Of a stretch of 7,071 bases of DNA, positions 1 to 6,163 are shown in pieces. The DNA lies in the NCBI GenBank assembly GCA_020047875.1, contig JAIFNE010000078.1, forward strand, positions 1-7,071, written 5' to 3'. Under the pieces are notes generated by a model. It was not told where the DNA came from. It saw only the letters and a list, made by a program, of their open reading frames with translations, and ran no database searches. The position numbers and the translations under genes were made by a program. How positions within the stretch are numbered: position 1 is the first letter of the stretch; the number at the start of each line of letters is the position of its first letter. The DNA is from Hydrogenophaga sp. Its GTDB lineage: Bacteria; Pseudomonadota; Gammaproteobacteria; Burkholderiales; Burkholderiaceae_C.

Positions 1-831
1 CGGCACACCGCAGACGGCGGCGGCGCGCTCGGGTGGCCACTGCAGCGCGCGCTCGCGCAGCGCTGCCCAGCCCAGGGTGTGGTGCTCGATGTAGTCGTGG
101 TCCAGCCAGTCGTGGGTGATGAGCTGTTGCATCAGGGCCAGGGCCAGCGCGGCGTCGGTGCCGGGGCGCAGGGCAATGTGCTCGTGGCACTTCTCGGCCG
201 TCTCCGAGCGGCGGGGGTCGATGCACACCAGCCGCGCGCCGTCGCGCTTGGCTTGCTGCGCGAGGCGCCAGAAGTGCAGGTTGCTGGAGATCGAATTGCT
301 GCCCCAGATCAGGATCAGTTTCGACTCGGCGAAATGCTCGACCTTCATGCCGATCTTGGCGCCGTAGGTGTTGAGCAGCGCCTCAGCGCCCGCAGACGCG
401 CAGATGGTGCGATCGAGCTGGGACGCGCCCAGCCGGTTGAAAAAGCGCGCCGCCATGCCCTCACCCTGAACCTGACCCATGGTGCCGGCATAGCTGTAGG
501 GCAGGATGGCCTGCGGGTCGCGCGCTGCAAGGGTTTTGAGCCGCGCGGCAATCGCGTCCAGCGCTTCGTCCCACGACACGGGTTCGAACTGGCCGCTGCC
601 CTTGGGCCCCGTGCGCCTGAGCGGCTGCAGGATGCGCTCGGGGTGGTAGGTGCGCTCGGTGTAGCGGCTGACCTTGGTGCACAGCGCGCCGTCGGTGTGA
701 CGGTGCGCCGGGTTGCCCTGCACGCGGACCGCCACACCGTTTTCCACGGTGGTGAGCAGGGCGCAGGTGTCGGGACAGTCGTGCGGGCAAGCGCCACGCA
801 CCATGTGCGAAACGGGGGTGAAGACGGTCAT
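1..831 (-). CDS. Molybdopterin-dependent oxidoreductase (4Fe-4S, DMSO-reductase superfamily), N-terminal part
   Basis: The visible 277 residues are the N-terminal part of a protein that continues past the left edge; relatives are usually around 700 residues. Cysteines C15, C19, C23 and C51 (ACPHDCPDTC, then GALCTKV) form the N-terminal 4Fe-4S motif. Later come SWDEALDAIA (about 86-95), IWGSNSISSN (175-184) and CIDPRRSETAEKC (203-215), typical of the bis-pyranopterin-guanine-dinucleotide fold. C144 in RTICASAG aligns by eye with the molybdenum-ligand position of periplasmic nitrate reductase, so it may ligate Mo. No twin-arginine signal is visible, so a cytoplasmic location is inferred. The substrate is unknown: formate, nitrate, thiosulfate and other oxidoreductases share this architecture. 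ATG at 831 was chosen although no clear Shine-Dalgarno precedes it; an in-frame ATG at 804 (residue 10) still keeps all four cysteines. It is divergent from the M20 gene. Confidence 0.88.
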   Translation of the reverse strand, partial: MTVFTPVSHMVRGACPHDCPDTCALLTTVENGVAVRVQGNPAHRHTDGALCTKVSRYTERTYHPERILQPLRRTGPKGSGQFEPVSWDEALDAIAARLKTLAARDPQAILPYSYAGTMGQVQGEGMAARFFNRLGASQLDRTICASAGAEALLNTYGAKIGMKVEHFAESKLILIWGSNSISSNLHFWRLAQQAKRDGARLVCIDPRRSETAEKCHEHIALRPGTDAALALALMQQLITHDWLDHDYIEHHTLGWAALRERALQWPPERAAAVCGVP

Positions 832-859
832 GGCGCAGGCATTGAAAAAGACTGGGCAG

Positions 860-865
860 ATTATG
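860..865 (-). promoter_or_regulatory. Possible -10 element for the molybdoenzyme gene
   Basis: On the minus strand CATAAT (five of six matches to TATAAT) lies 28 bases upstream of the ATG at 831. No good -35 hexamer is present at 16 to 18 bases, so this is a weak, position-based call. Confidence 0.2.
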
Positions 866-956
866 GGATGCACACCAGACCGCCGCCACGATTCCCGCGC
901 GACATCGCTGGAAGCCGACGCTTGGTTACCATGGCTGCTTTTGCTGTGCCCGACCC

Positions 957-960
957 GGAG
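957..960 (+). promoter_or_regulatory. Ribosome binding site of the M20 amidohydrolase
   Basis: GGAG ends 7 bases before ATG 968. It decides the start: the frame stays open well upstream with other possible starts, but protein similarity begins only at MKLIDSIL and this is the only well-placed Shine-Dalgarno. Confidence 0.7.
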
Positions 961-967
961 ATTCGCC

Positions 968-2194
968 ATGAAACTGATTGATTCCATTCTGACCCAGGCT
1001 GCCGGCATCGCCGAGGTGCGCCGCGACATCCACGCGCATCCCGAGCTTTGCTATGAGGAGGTTCGCACCGCCGATGTGGTGGCGGGCAAACTCGCCGAAT
1101 GGGGCATTGAGGCGCGGCGCGGCATGGGCACCACCGGGGTGGTGGGCATCGTGCATGGCCGCGATGGCGGCAAGAGCGGCCGTGCGATTGGCCTGCGCGC
1201 CGACATGGACGCGCTGCCCATGCAGGAGCACAACACCTTCGAGCACGCCAGCCAGCACGCCGGCAAGATGCACGCCTGCGGTCACGACGGGCACACCGCC
1301 ATGCTGCTGGCCGCCGCACAGCACTTTGCCCAGCACCGCCACTTCGACGGCACGGTCTACCTGATCTTTCAGCCGGCCGAGGAGGGCGGCGGTGGGGCGC
1401 GCGAAATGATCAAGGACGGCCTGTTCAGCGAGTTCCCGATGGAGGCGGTGTTCGGTGTGCACAACTGGCCCGGCATGCCGGTGGGCAGCTTTGCCGCCAG
1501 CAGCGGCCCGGTGATGGCATCGAGCAACGAATTTCGCATTCTCATCCGTGGCAAAGGCGCCCACGCCGCGTTGCCCCACAACGGCATCGACCCGGTGCCG
1601 GTGGCCTGCCAGATGGTGCAAGCCTTTCAAACCATCATCACCCGCAACAAGAAGCCGGTGGATGCCGGCGTGATCTCGGTCACCATGATCCACACCGGCG
1701 AGGCCACCAATGTGGTGCCCGATGTCTGTGAGATTCGGGGCACGGTGCGCACCTTCACGCTGGAGGTGCTCGATCTGATCGAGCGCCGCATGGGCGAGAT
1801 CGCCGAACACACCTGCGCGGCCTTTGGCGCCACCTGCGAATTCGAGTTCAAGCGCAACTACCCGCCCACCCTCAACCACCCCGCCGAGACCGCGTTTTTG
1901 CGCTCGGTGCTGGCCGATATCGTGGGTGCCGATCGGGTGGTGGCGCAGGAGCCCACCATGGGCGCGGAAGACTTCGCCTACATGCTGCAGGAGCGCCCGG
2001 GCTGCTACGCATTCATTGGCAACGGTGACGGCGATCACCGCGAAATGGGCCACGGCGGCGGGCCGTGCATGTTGCACAACCCCAGCTACGACTTCAACGA
2101 CGACCTGATTCCGCTGGGCGCCACCATGTGGGTGCAACTGGCCGAAAAATGGTTGTCGCAGCCACAACCAGAACCCCAAGCCAAGACCGCCTGA
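968..2194 (+). CDS. M20 family metallopeptidase / amidohydrolase (hippurate hydrolase-like, M20D)
   Basis: This 408-residue protein has the full set of M20D signatures. HAHPEL is at 22-27, RADMDALPM at 77-85, and HACGHDGHT at 102-110 carries metal ligands C104 and H106. FQPAEEGGGGAREM at 134-147 holds catalytic E138 and ligand E139. Further ligands are H165 in GVHNWPG and H370 in CMLHNPS; GKGAHAALPH opens the dimerisation (lid) domain. The family hydrolyses amide bonds of N-acyl amino acids such as hippurate or indole-acetyl amino acids, usually with two Zn, Mn or Co ions; the actual substrate cannot be read here. No signal peptide is seen, so it is probably cytoplasmic. Length is normal and all ligands are present. 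A DUF2817 gene follows 10 bases downstream, so the two are probably cotranscribed. Confidence 0.93.
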   Translation: MKLIDSILTQAAGIAEVRRDIHAHPELCYEEVRTADVVAGKLAEWGIEARRGMGTTGVVGIVHGRDGGKSGRAIGLRADMDALPMQEHNTFEHASQHAGKMHACGHDGHTAMLLAAAQHFAQHRHFDGTVYLIFQPAEEGGGGAREMIKDGLFSEFPMEAVFGVHNWPGMPVGSFAASSGPVMASSNEFRILIRGKGAHAALPHNGIDPVPVACQMVQAFQTIITRNKKPVDAGVISVTMIHTGEATNVVPDVCEIRGTVRTFTLEVLDLIERRMGEIAEHTCAAFGATCEFEFKRNYPPTLNHPAETAFLRSVLADIVGADRVVAQEPTMGAEDFAYMLQERPGCYAFIGNGDGDHREMGHGGGPCMLHNPSYDFNDDLIPLGATMWVQLAEKWLSQPQPEPQAKTA

Positions 2195-2204
2195 GCCCAT
2201 CGCC

Positions 2205-3311
2205 ATGATCAGCCCCAGAGAGGCCTTTTCGCCCAGCTACGCGCGCGCCCGGGTGCGTTTCCTCGAAGCCGCTGCCAGCGCTGGCATGGCGATCCGAAGC
2301 CACAACCACCCGCTGCGCGGACGCGACGGCGAGACGCTGGCGATGGATGTGGCGCTCGACGGCCCGGCCAACGCGCAGCGCCTGCTCATCGTGAGCAGCG
2401 CCTGCCACGGCGTGGAAGGTTATTGCGGCTCGGGTGTGCAGGTGTTCGCCGCGCACGACGCTGAATGGCGCGCGCACGCCCGGCGCGCAGGCATCTCGGT
2501 GCTCTACATCCACGCGCTCAATCCGCACGGCTTTTCTTTCGAGCGCCGGGTGACGCAGGAAAACGTGGATCTCAACCGCAACTTTCAAGACTTTTCGCGT
2601 CCGCTGCCGGTGAACGCACGGTACGCCGAGCTGCACCCGCTGCTGCTGCCCGACGCCTGGCCGCCCACGCCGCAGAACGCGGCAGCCATCGCGGCCTATG
2701 TGGCACAACATGGCGCAGTCGCCTGGCAGAGCGCCGTGTCGCAAGGCCAGCATGCATTTGCCGACGGCCTCTTTTTTGGCGGCACCGCGCCCACCTGGAG
2801 CAACACCACGCTGCGCCAGGTGCTGCGCGAACACGGCGCCGGTGCCCGCCACATCGCCTGGATCGACCTGCACACCGGCCTGGGCCCAAGCGGTGTGGGC
2901 GAACGCATTTTTGCCAGCCGCGACGACGCCACCGCGCTGGCCCGTGCACGCGCCTGGTGGGACGGCGGCGGGCAGACGCCGGTGACCTCCATCTACGACG
3001 GTTCGTCCAGCTCGGCGCTGCTCACCGGGCTGATGTGGTGCGCCATCTTCGACGAATGCCCGCAGGCCGAATACACCGGCATCGCGCTGGAATACGGCAC
3101 GCTGCCTTGGGCCGATGTGATGGATGCGCTGCGGGCCGACCACTGGCTGCACCGGCACCCCGAAGCGCCTGCGGCGCAGCAGCGCGCGATCAAGCGGCAG
3201 ATCCGCAACGCCTTTTTTGTCGACACCGACCGCTGGCGCGGCCAGGTGATCGACCAGGCGCGCCAGGCGCTGTTTCAGGCCATTGACGGCCTCAAGGCAA
3301 CGCCCGCCTGA
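2205..3311 (+). CDS. DUF2817 family protein (M14-like zinc metallopeptidase fold)
   Basis: This 368-residue protein matches the DUF2817 family, which has a carboxypeptidase (M14-like) zinc fold. SSACHGVEGYCGSG carries an HxxE pair (H68, E71). NPHGF (106-110), ERR (113-115) and DLNRNF (122-127) are the substrate-binding-type motifs of M14 enzymes. WIDLHTGLG supplies the third probable zinc ligand, H223, and ALEYGTL supplies the probable catalytic glutamate, E296. All key residues are in place, so an active zinc hydrolase is likely. Specificity is unknown; family members are annotated only by domain. The start is 10 bases after the M20 stop with no strong Shine-Dalgarno, suggesting translational coupling. 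There is no signal peptide. It ends 21 bases from the convergent tetR stop. Confidence 0.88.
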   Translation: MISPREAFSPSYARARVRFLEAAASAGMAIRSHNHPLRGRDGETLAMDVALDGPANAQRLLIVSSACHGVEGYCGSGVQVFAAHDAEWRAHARRAGISVLYIHALNPHGFSFERRVTQENVDLNRNFQDFSRPLPVNARYAELHPLLLPDAWPPTPQNAAAIAAYVAQHGAVAWQSAVSQGQHAFADGLFFGGTAPTWSNTTLRQVLREHGAGARHIAWIDLHTGLGPSGVGERIFASRDDATALARARAWWDGGGQTPVTSIYDGSSSSALLTGLMWCAIFDECPQAEYTGIALEYGTLPWADVMDALRADHWLHRHPEAPAAQQRAIKRQIRNAFFVDTDRWRGQVIDQARQALFQAIDGLKATPA

Positions 3312-3332
3312 GGGGCAGGCGCCGCCAGACCC

Positions 3333-3992
3333 TCACGCGCTGGGGCGGTAGGCGCCGGTGATCTGCATCAGGTGCGCGCGCTGGCTGGCTTCCAGGTAGG
3401 GCGAGAGCAGGTTGAGCACATGCTGCGCGCCGCGCATCAACGCCGCCTCGGCGTGTTCCGGCTCCAGCGCATGCCTCGGGTCGCGCACATACTCAAAGCT
3501 CAGCCAGTAGGTGAGCACCACCACCATGCACTCGGCGGTGGGCTCCACCTCGCGGGTGTCGATGTCCACCGCACCGCTGCGGCTCATGCCGGCCAGCAGG
3601 GCGCGCACCGCCCGCGTCTTGTTTTTGAGCACCGTCTGAAAGCGGGTTTCCAGCAGACGGTTTTTGGACAGCAGGTCGTTCAGGTCCCGGTACAGAAAGC
3701 GGTACTGCCAGACGATTTCGAACTGCGAATGCAGAAAAAACCAGGCGTCTTCCACATTGCGCACACCGTCGGCGGCGGGCAGCAGCTCGTTGAGCGCCAG
3801 CTCGTAGCGCTCGAACAGCGAGTTGATCAGTTCGTCTTTGGCCGGGTAGTGGTAATACAGGTTGCCCGGGCTGATGCCCAGCTCGGCCGAGATCAGCGTG
3901 GTGGACACGTTGGGCTCGCCAAAGCGGTTGAACAGCTCCAGCGTCACCTCCAGAATGCGCTCGGCGGTGCGGCGCGGCGCTTTGCGCGTCAT
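3333..3992 (-). CDS. TetR/AcrR family transcriptional regulator
   Basis: This 219-residue protein begins with a TetR-type DNA-binding domain at about residues 9-55: TAERILEVTLELFNRFG, then ELGISPGNLYYHYPAKDEL with the characteristic recognition helix and YYHY/K-x-EL pattern. The rest is a helical ligand-binding and dimerisation domain (FLHSQFEIVWQYRFLYRDL) that I cannot assign to a ligand. TetR proteins are usually repressors released by a small molecule; an acyl-CoA or fatty acid would suit the neighbours, but that is inference. The ATG (3992) overlaps the patatin stop by four bases (ATGA), so the two are one unit with coupled translation. Its frame stays open far upstream through the patatin gene, but the upstream part has no protein-like features, so the start at the HTH domain is firm. 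The operator may be the palindrome at 5254-5276. Confidence 0.92.
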   Translation of the reverse strand: MTRKAPRRTAERILEVTLELFNRFGEPNVSTTLISAELGISPGNLYYHYPAKDELINSLFERYELALNELLPAADGVRNVEDAWFFLHSQFEIVWQYRFLYRDLNDLLSKNRLLETRFQTVLKNKTRAVRALLAGMSRSGAVDIDTREVEPTAECMVVVLTYWLSFEYVRDPRHALEPEHAEAALMRGAQHVLNLLSPYLEASQRAHLMQITGAYRPSA

Positions 3993-5223
3993 GCGTGGGC
4001 CTGCTGACTGACGGTGAGCAGGCGCTGCTGCAGTTCGTCGAGCGTGGCGTGCAGCCGGTCCACCGCGGGCGTGGACGGGCGCTGCTGCCGCGCGGGCAGC
4101 GGTGCCACCAGATGCCGACGGCGATCGTTGAGCACGGTGAGGTCCAGCGCGATGCCGTGGCGCGCCAGCAGCGGCGCCAGCGTGGGCAGGCGCTCGCGCA
4201 GCATCTGGCGTGTCTGCTGGTAGGCGTGTTCGGCCATCTTGCGCCGTTGGCGGTAGCTGAAGGTGTTGGCGAAGAACAGTTCGGCGTCTCGGTGGTCGGG
4301 TTCGATCAGCACGATGTCGGTGTTCGGATAGTCGGTTTCGTAGTGCTTGAAACCCAGCGCCAGCCGCGAATGAATCATGGAGCGGAAGGTCTGGCTCATC
4401 ACCGCCGGAAAACCGCCTTCCACCAGCGTCGGGATGCGCCGGCGACCAAAGCGCCCAGGGCGCCCGGGGCTGGCGTGAAACGGCACCAGCGGGTTCAGGC
4501 AGATCAGCAGCTCCACGCCTTCGTCCAGCGCCTGCGTGGCGTGAACGGTTTTTTTGAGTGCGCCGTCCACATAGTATTTGCCATCGATCTTCACCGGCGG
4601 GAACAGCCCGGGCAGCGCTGCGCTGGCCTGGATCGCGCGCGAGATCGGCACATGGTCCCAGCCCGGACGACCAAAGGGCGCGGCTTCGCCAGTGTCGAGT
4701 TCGGTGGCCACCAGCGTCAGGCGCGAGCGCAGCTGGCGAAAGTCGTTGCTGCGCCCCACCCGGGCAAACAGCCGCGCAATGTGGTGGTGGATGCCCTCGT
4801 TGTCCAGCAGGCCCGTGGGCAGCGCTGCGCCCAGGCGCTCCAGTGCGCTGGTGAGCGAGCTGCCCTGTGCGCCCCAGGCCCACAGGGCGCTGGCCAGCAG
4901 GGCAGGCGTGCGCGCCAGGCGGGTCCCGAATTCGGCCCAGGCCGGTCGTGTTGCTGGTCTTCAATGAAGATGTCGCACATCTGGCGCGGCGTCAGGTCGT
5001 TGGCCAGCCCGGCCGCAATGAAGCCGCCCGCCGACACGCCGATGTAGTGCTCGAAGCGGTTGAAGTTCAGGTCGGGCAGGCAGTCTTGCAGGGCACACAG
5101 CGCGCCAATTTCATAGATGGCACCCAGCGGGCCGCCACCCGCCAGGGCCAAGGCGATTCGGGGCCGCTGGGACTGCGCTGCCGCAGATCGGGCGGGGTCT
5201 CGGGGGGCTTTGACGCGCTTCAT
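3989..5223 (-). pseudogene. Patatin-like phospholipase, reading frame interrupted by an apparent frameshift
   Basis: The first part (from ATG 5223) shows the patatin N-terminus: ALAGGGPLGAIYE (26-38) is the glycine-rich oxyanion loop, and GVSAGG (62-67) holds nucleophile S64. That frame is convincing to about IFIEDQQ (4953). From about 4945 the sense continues in another frame (PAWAEFGTRLARTPALL), through ATELDTGEAAPFG and QASAALPGLFPP to YYVDGALKK, where Asp 4565-4567 completes the Ser-Asp dyad, and ends at 3989. Joining the frames needs a net one-base loss (or two-base gain) and gives about 411 residues. No slippery heptamer is visible, so programmed shifting is unlikely; a real mutation or a sequencing error is possible. 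Patatin-like enzymes hydrolyse acyl esters of membrane or storage lipids. A weak GGAA precedes the start. Without repair, the product would lack the catalytic Asp. Confidence 0.82.
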
Positions 5224-5253
5224 GAATTCCAGTGTAGACCTCAGCGGTCGTTA

Positions 5254-5276
5254 CCGATATGGCGTCGCCGCATCGG
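5254..5276. promoter_or_regulatory. Interrupted palindrome, candidate TetR operator
   Basis: CCGAT-AT-GGCG-T-CGCC-GC-ATCGG is a 23-base dyad with 9 of 11 arm positions complementary around a central T. It lies 30 bases upstream of the patatin start, where the promoter of the patatin-tetR unit would sit. Size and symmetry suit a TetR-family operator, but no second copy or known consensus supports it. It could also form a small RNA hairpin. No convincing -35/-10 pair was found beside it. Confidence 0.35.
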
Positions 5277-5287
5277 CAAGAGGCGCG

Positions 5288-5316
5288 GGCCAGGGCGCGA
5301 CGCGCGCCTCCTGGCC
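5288..5316 (-). terminator. Strong hairpin 13 bases after the phasin stop, possible terminator
   Basis: Read on the minus strand, GGCCAGG-AG-GCGCG-CGT-CGCGC-CCTGGCC forms a 12-base-pair GC stem with a two-base bulge and a three-base loop. It begins 13 bases after the phasin stop. It has no following T-run, so it may be a weak intrinsic terminator or a 3' end stabiliser rather than a classical terminator. It separates the phasin gene from the patatin-tetR unit. Confidence 0.45.
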
Positions 5317-5329
5317 AGGCGTGGTGCGC

Positions 5330-5875
5330 TCAGGCGGTCTTGGCGGGGGCGCTCTTGCGGGCGACCGTCTTGCGCGGCGTTTTCGCTGGCGCAGCGACTT
5401 CGACCTTCTTGACCGCCGGCTTGCGCGCGACCACCTTGCGGGCCACCGGTGCCTTGGCGCCCAGCGCCTGCACCTGGCGCGTCAGCGCGTCGATGCGTTC
5501 CAGCAGCGCTTCCACGTCGCGCGCCGAGGGCACGCCCAGTTTGTTCAGCGCTTTGGCCACGCGGTCTTCAAAAATGTTTTCCAGCTTGTCCCACTGCCCG
5601 GCTGCCTTGGAGGAGATATCAGTGGCCATGTGGCTCACCCGGTTGCTGGCCTCGGAGATGCGGTCTTCCGCCACGGACTGGGTCTTGCGCTGGATCGACA
5701 GGCCTTCCTTGACCAGGGTTTCAAACGCCTTGCCGCCCTCAGCCTGTGCCTTGGAAAACGCACCGAGCCCGGCCAGCCAGATCTGTTGGGCCGAGTCTTT
5801 GATGGCGCCCGCCAGAGGCGAAGCTGCCTGGGCCGATGACTTGGCGCTGCCGGATTTTTGGATTTTCTTGACCAT
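5330..5875 (-). CDS. Phasin, polyhydroxyalkanoate granule-associated protein (PhaF/PhaI type)
   Basis: This 181-residue protein carries the core of the PHA granule-associated family: SAQQIWLAGLGAFSKAQAEG (about 28-47), then KAFETLVKEG and a long amphipathic helix. FEDRVAKALNKLGVPSARDV (about 102-121) runs into a heptad-like stretch (EALLERIDALTRQVQAL) suited to coiled-coil oligomerisation. Residues 141-181 form an Ala/Lys/Pro/Arg/Val-rich basic tail (ARKVVARKPAVKK, KTPRKTVARKSAPAKTA) like the histone-H1-like, DNA-binding tail of PhaF, but shorter. Phasins coat PHA granules; tailed members can also link granules to the nucleoid. The start has a good GGAG 7 bases upstream. It is transcribed divergently from the acyl-CoA reductase-like gene and precedes the patatin gene on the same strand, with a hairpin between. 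No PHA synthase is in the window, so granule formation here is inferred. Confidence 0.92.
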   Translation of the reverse strand: MVKKIQKSGSAKSSAQAASPLAGAIKDSAQQIWLAGLGAFSKAQAEGGKAFETLVKEGLSIQRKTQSVAEDRISEASNRVSHMATDISSKAAGQWDKLENIFEDRVAKALNKLGVPSARDVEALLERIDALTRQVQALGAKAPVARKVVARKPAVKKVEVAAPAKTPRKTVARKSAPAKTA

Positions 5876-5882
5876 GAGGGGA

Positions 5883-5886
5883 CTCC
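5883..5886 (-). promoter_or_regulatory. Ribosome binding site of the phasin gene
   Basis: On the minus strand GGAG lies 7 bases before the ATG at 5875, fixing the start at MVKKIQ, where family similarity to basic phasin N-termini begins. Confidence 0.7.
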
Positions 5887-5942
5887 GTGAAACAGATGGT
5901 TGAGGGGTGAAGGATGCAGGCGCGCCGCAAGTCAGGTGAGCC

Positions 5943-5956
5943 TTTGTGTAAACAAA
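5943..5956. repeat. Small inverted repeat TTTGT-N4-ACAAA at the presumed phasin start site
   Basis: TTTGT (5943-5947) and ACAAA (5952-5956) are exact inverted arms around GTAA. They overlap the predicted transcription start of the phasin gene, so they could be a regulator site. Short AT-rich arms can occur by chance. Confidence 0.25.
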
Positions 5957-5985
5957 CTATAAAGAGCTGCGCGAAATTTTGTAGA
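5956..5985 (-). promoter_or_regulatory. Candidate sigma-70-type promoter of the phasin gene
   Basis: On the minus strand TCTACA (5985-5980, four of six to TTGACA) and TATAGT (5961-5956, five of six to TATAAT) are separated by 18 bases. Transcription would start near 5949, leaving a leader of roughly 75 bases. The stretch is the most AT-rich in the window, which supports a promoter. Confidence 0.4.
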
Positions 5986-6003
5986 TGGCGGTGACTAAAG
6001 AAT

Positions 6004-6013
6004 GGCAGCTGCC
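6004..6013. repeat. Perfect 10-base palindrome GGCAGCTGCC in the divergent region
   Basis: The palindrome lies about 19 bases upstream of the candidate phasin -35. Some PHA repressors (PhaR) are reported to bind CTGC/GCAG-type half-sites, so an operator is conceivable. The resemblance is loose because the half-sites are abutted with no spacer. Confidence 0.2.
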
Positions 6014-6152
6014 CGTTCAAGTTACGCGGGTTTCTGCGGAATGCCGGGCTGTGTCACATGGTGAAGAATGACGGGTTACGCGGTGCGCGGTCTGGCGGTC
6101 TTTCCGCTGCTGGGCTCCCTGCCACTGCTCCCCCTTTTTTCTCTCACTCTTC

Positions 6153-6157
6153 AGGAG
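6153..6157 (+). promoter_or_regulatory. Ribosome binding site of the acyl-CoA reductase-like gene
   Basis: AGGAG sits 6 bases before ATG 6164, the strongest Shine-Dalgarno in the window, and follows a pyrimidine-rich tract at about 6128-6152. No convincing promoter was found between it and the phasin promoter. Confidence 0.75.
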
Positions 6158-6163
6158 ACACGC

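Noticed and set aside
713..967. Upstream extension of the M20 gene by 85 codons
   Set aside because: The added residues overlap the divergent molybdoenzyme gene and resemble nothing; the ribosome site fixes the start at 968.
79..981. Plus-strand open frame opposite the molybdoenzyme gene
   Set aside because: The minus strand encodes a clear 4Fe-4S molybdopterin protein through the whole stretch to the window edge.
926..2206. Long minus-strand open frame opposite the M20 gene
   Set aside because: Its translation is His/Gly/Val-rich with no recognisable motif, a shadow of the GC-rich plus-strand gene that has all catalytic residues.
2094..3158. Minus-strand open frame opposite the DUF2817 gene
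   Set aside because: No domain features; the plus-strand frame has a complete set of conserved motifs.
3312..3358. Possible bidirectional terminator between the convergent DUF2817 and tetR genes
   Set aside because: GGCGCC arms recur at 3318-3323 and 3353-3358, but the stem is long-looped, broken, lies partly inside tetR and has no T-run.
4926..4935. Palindrome CCGAATTCGG beside the patatin frameshift, as a possible cloning or insertion scar
   Set aside because: It is within sense-making patatin sequence in the downstream frame and has no flanking duplication; a chance site is the simpler reading.
3333..4964. A 543-codon minus-strand open frame that would fuse extra sequence to the TetR protein
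   Set aside because: Only the last 219 codons look like protein. The upstream part is Arg/Ala/Gly/Pro-rich out-of-frame reading of the patatin gene, whose motifs lie in the other two frames.
3995..5047. Plus-strand open frame opposite the patatin gene
   Set aside because: Low-complexity Gln/Arg/Ala/His translation typical of an antisense shadow; it gives no patatin or other motif.
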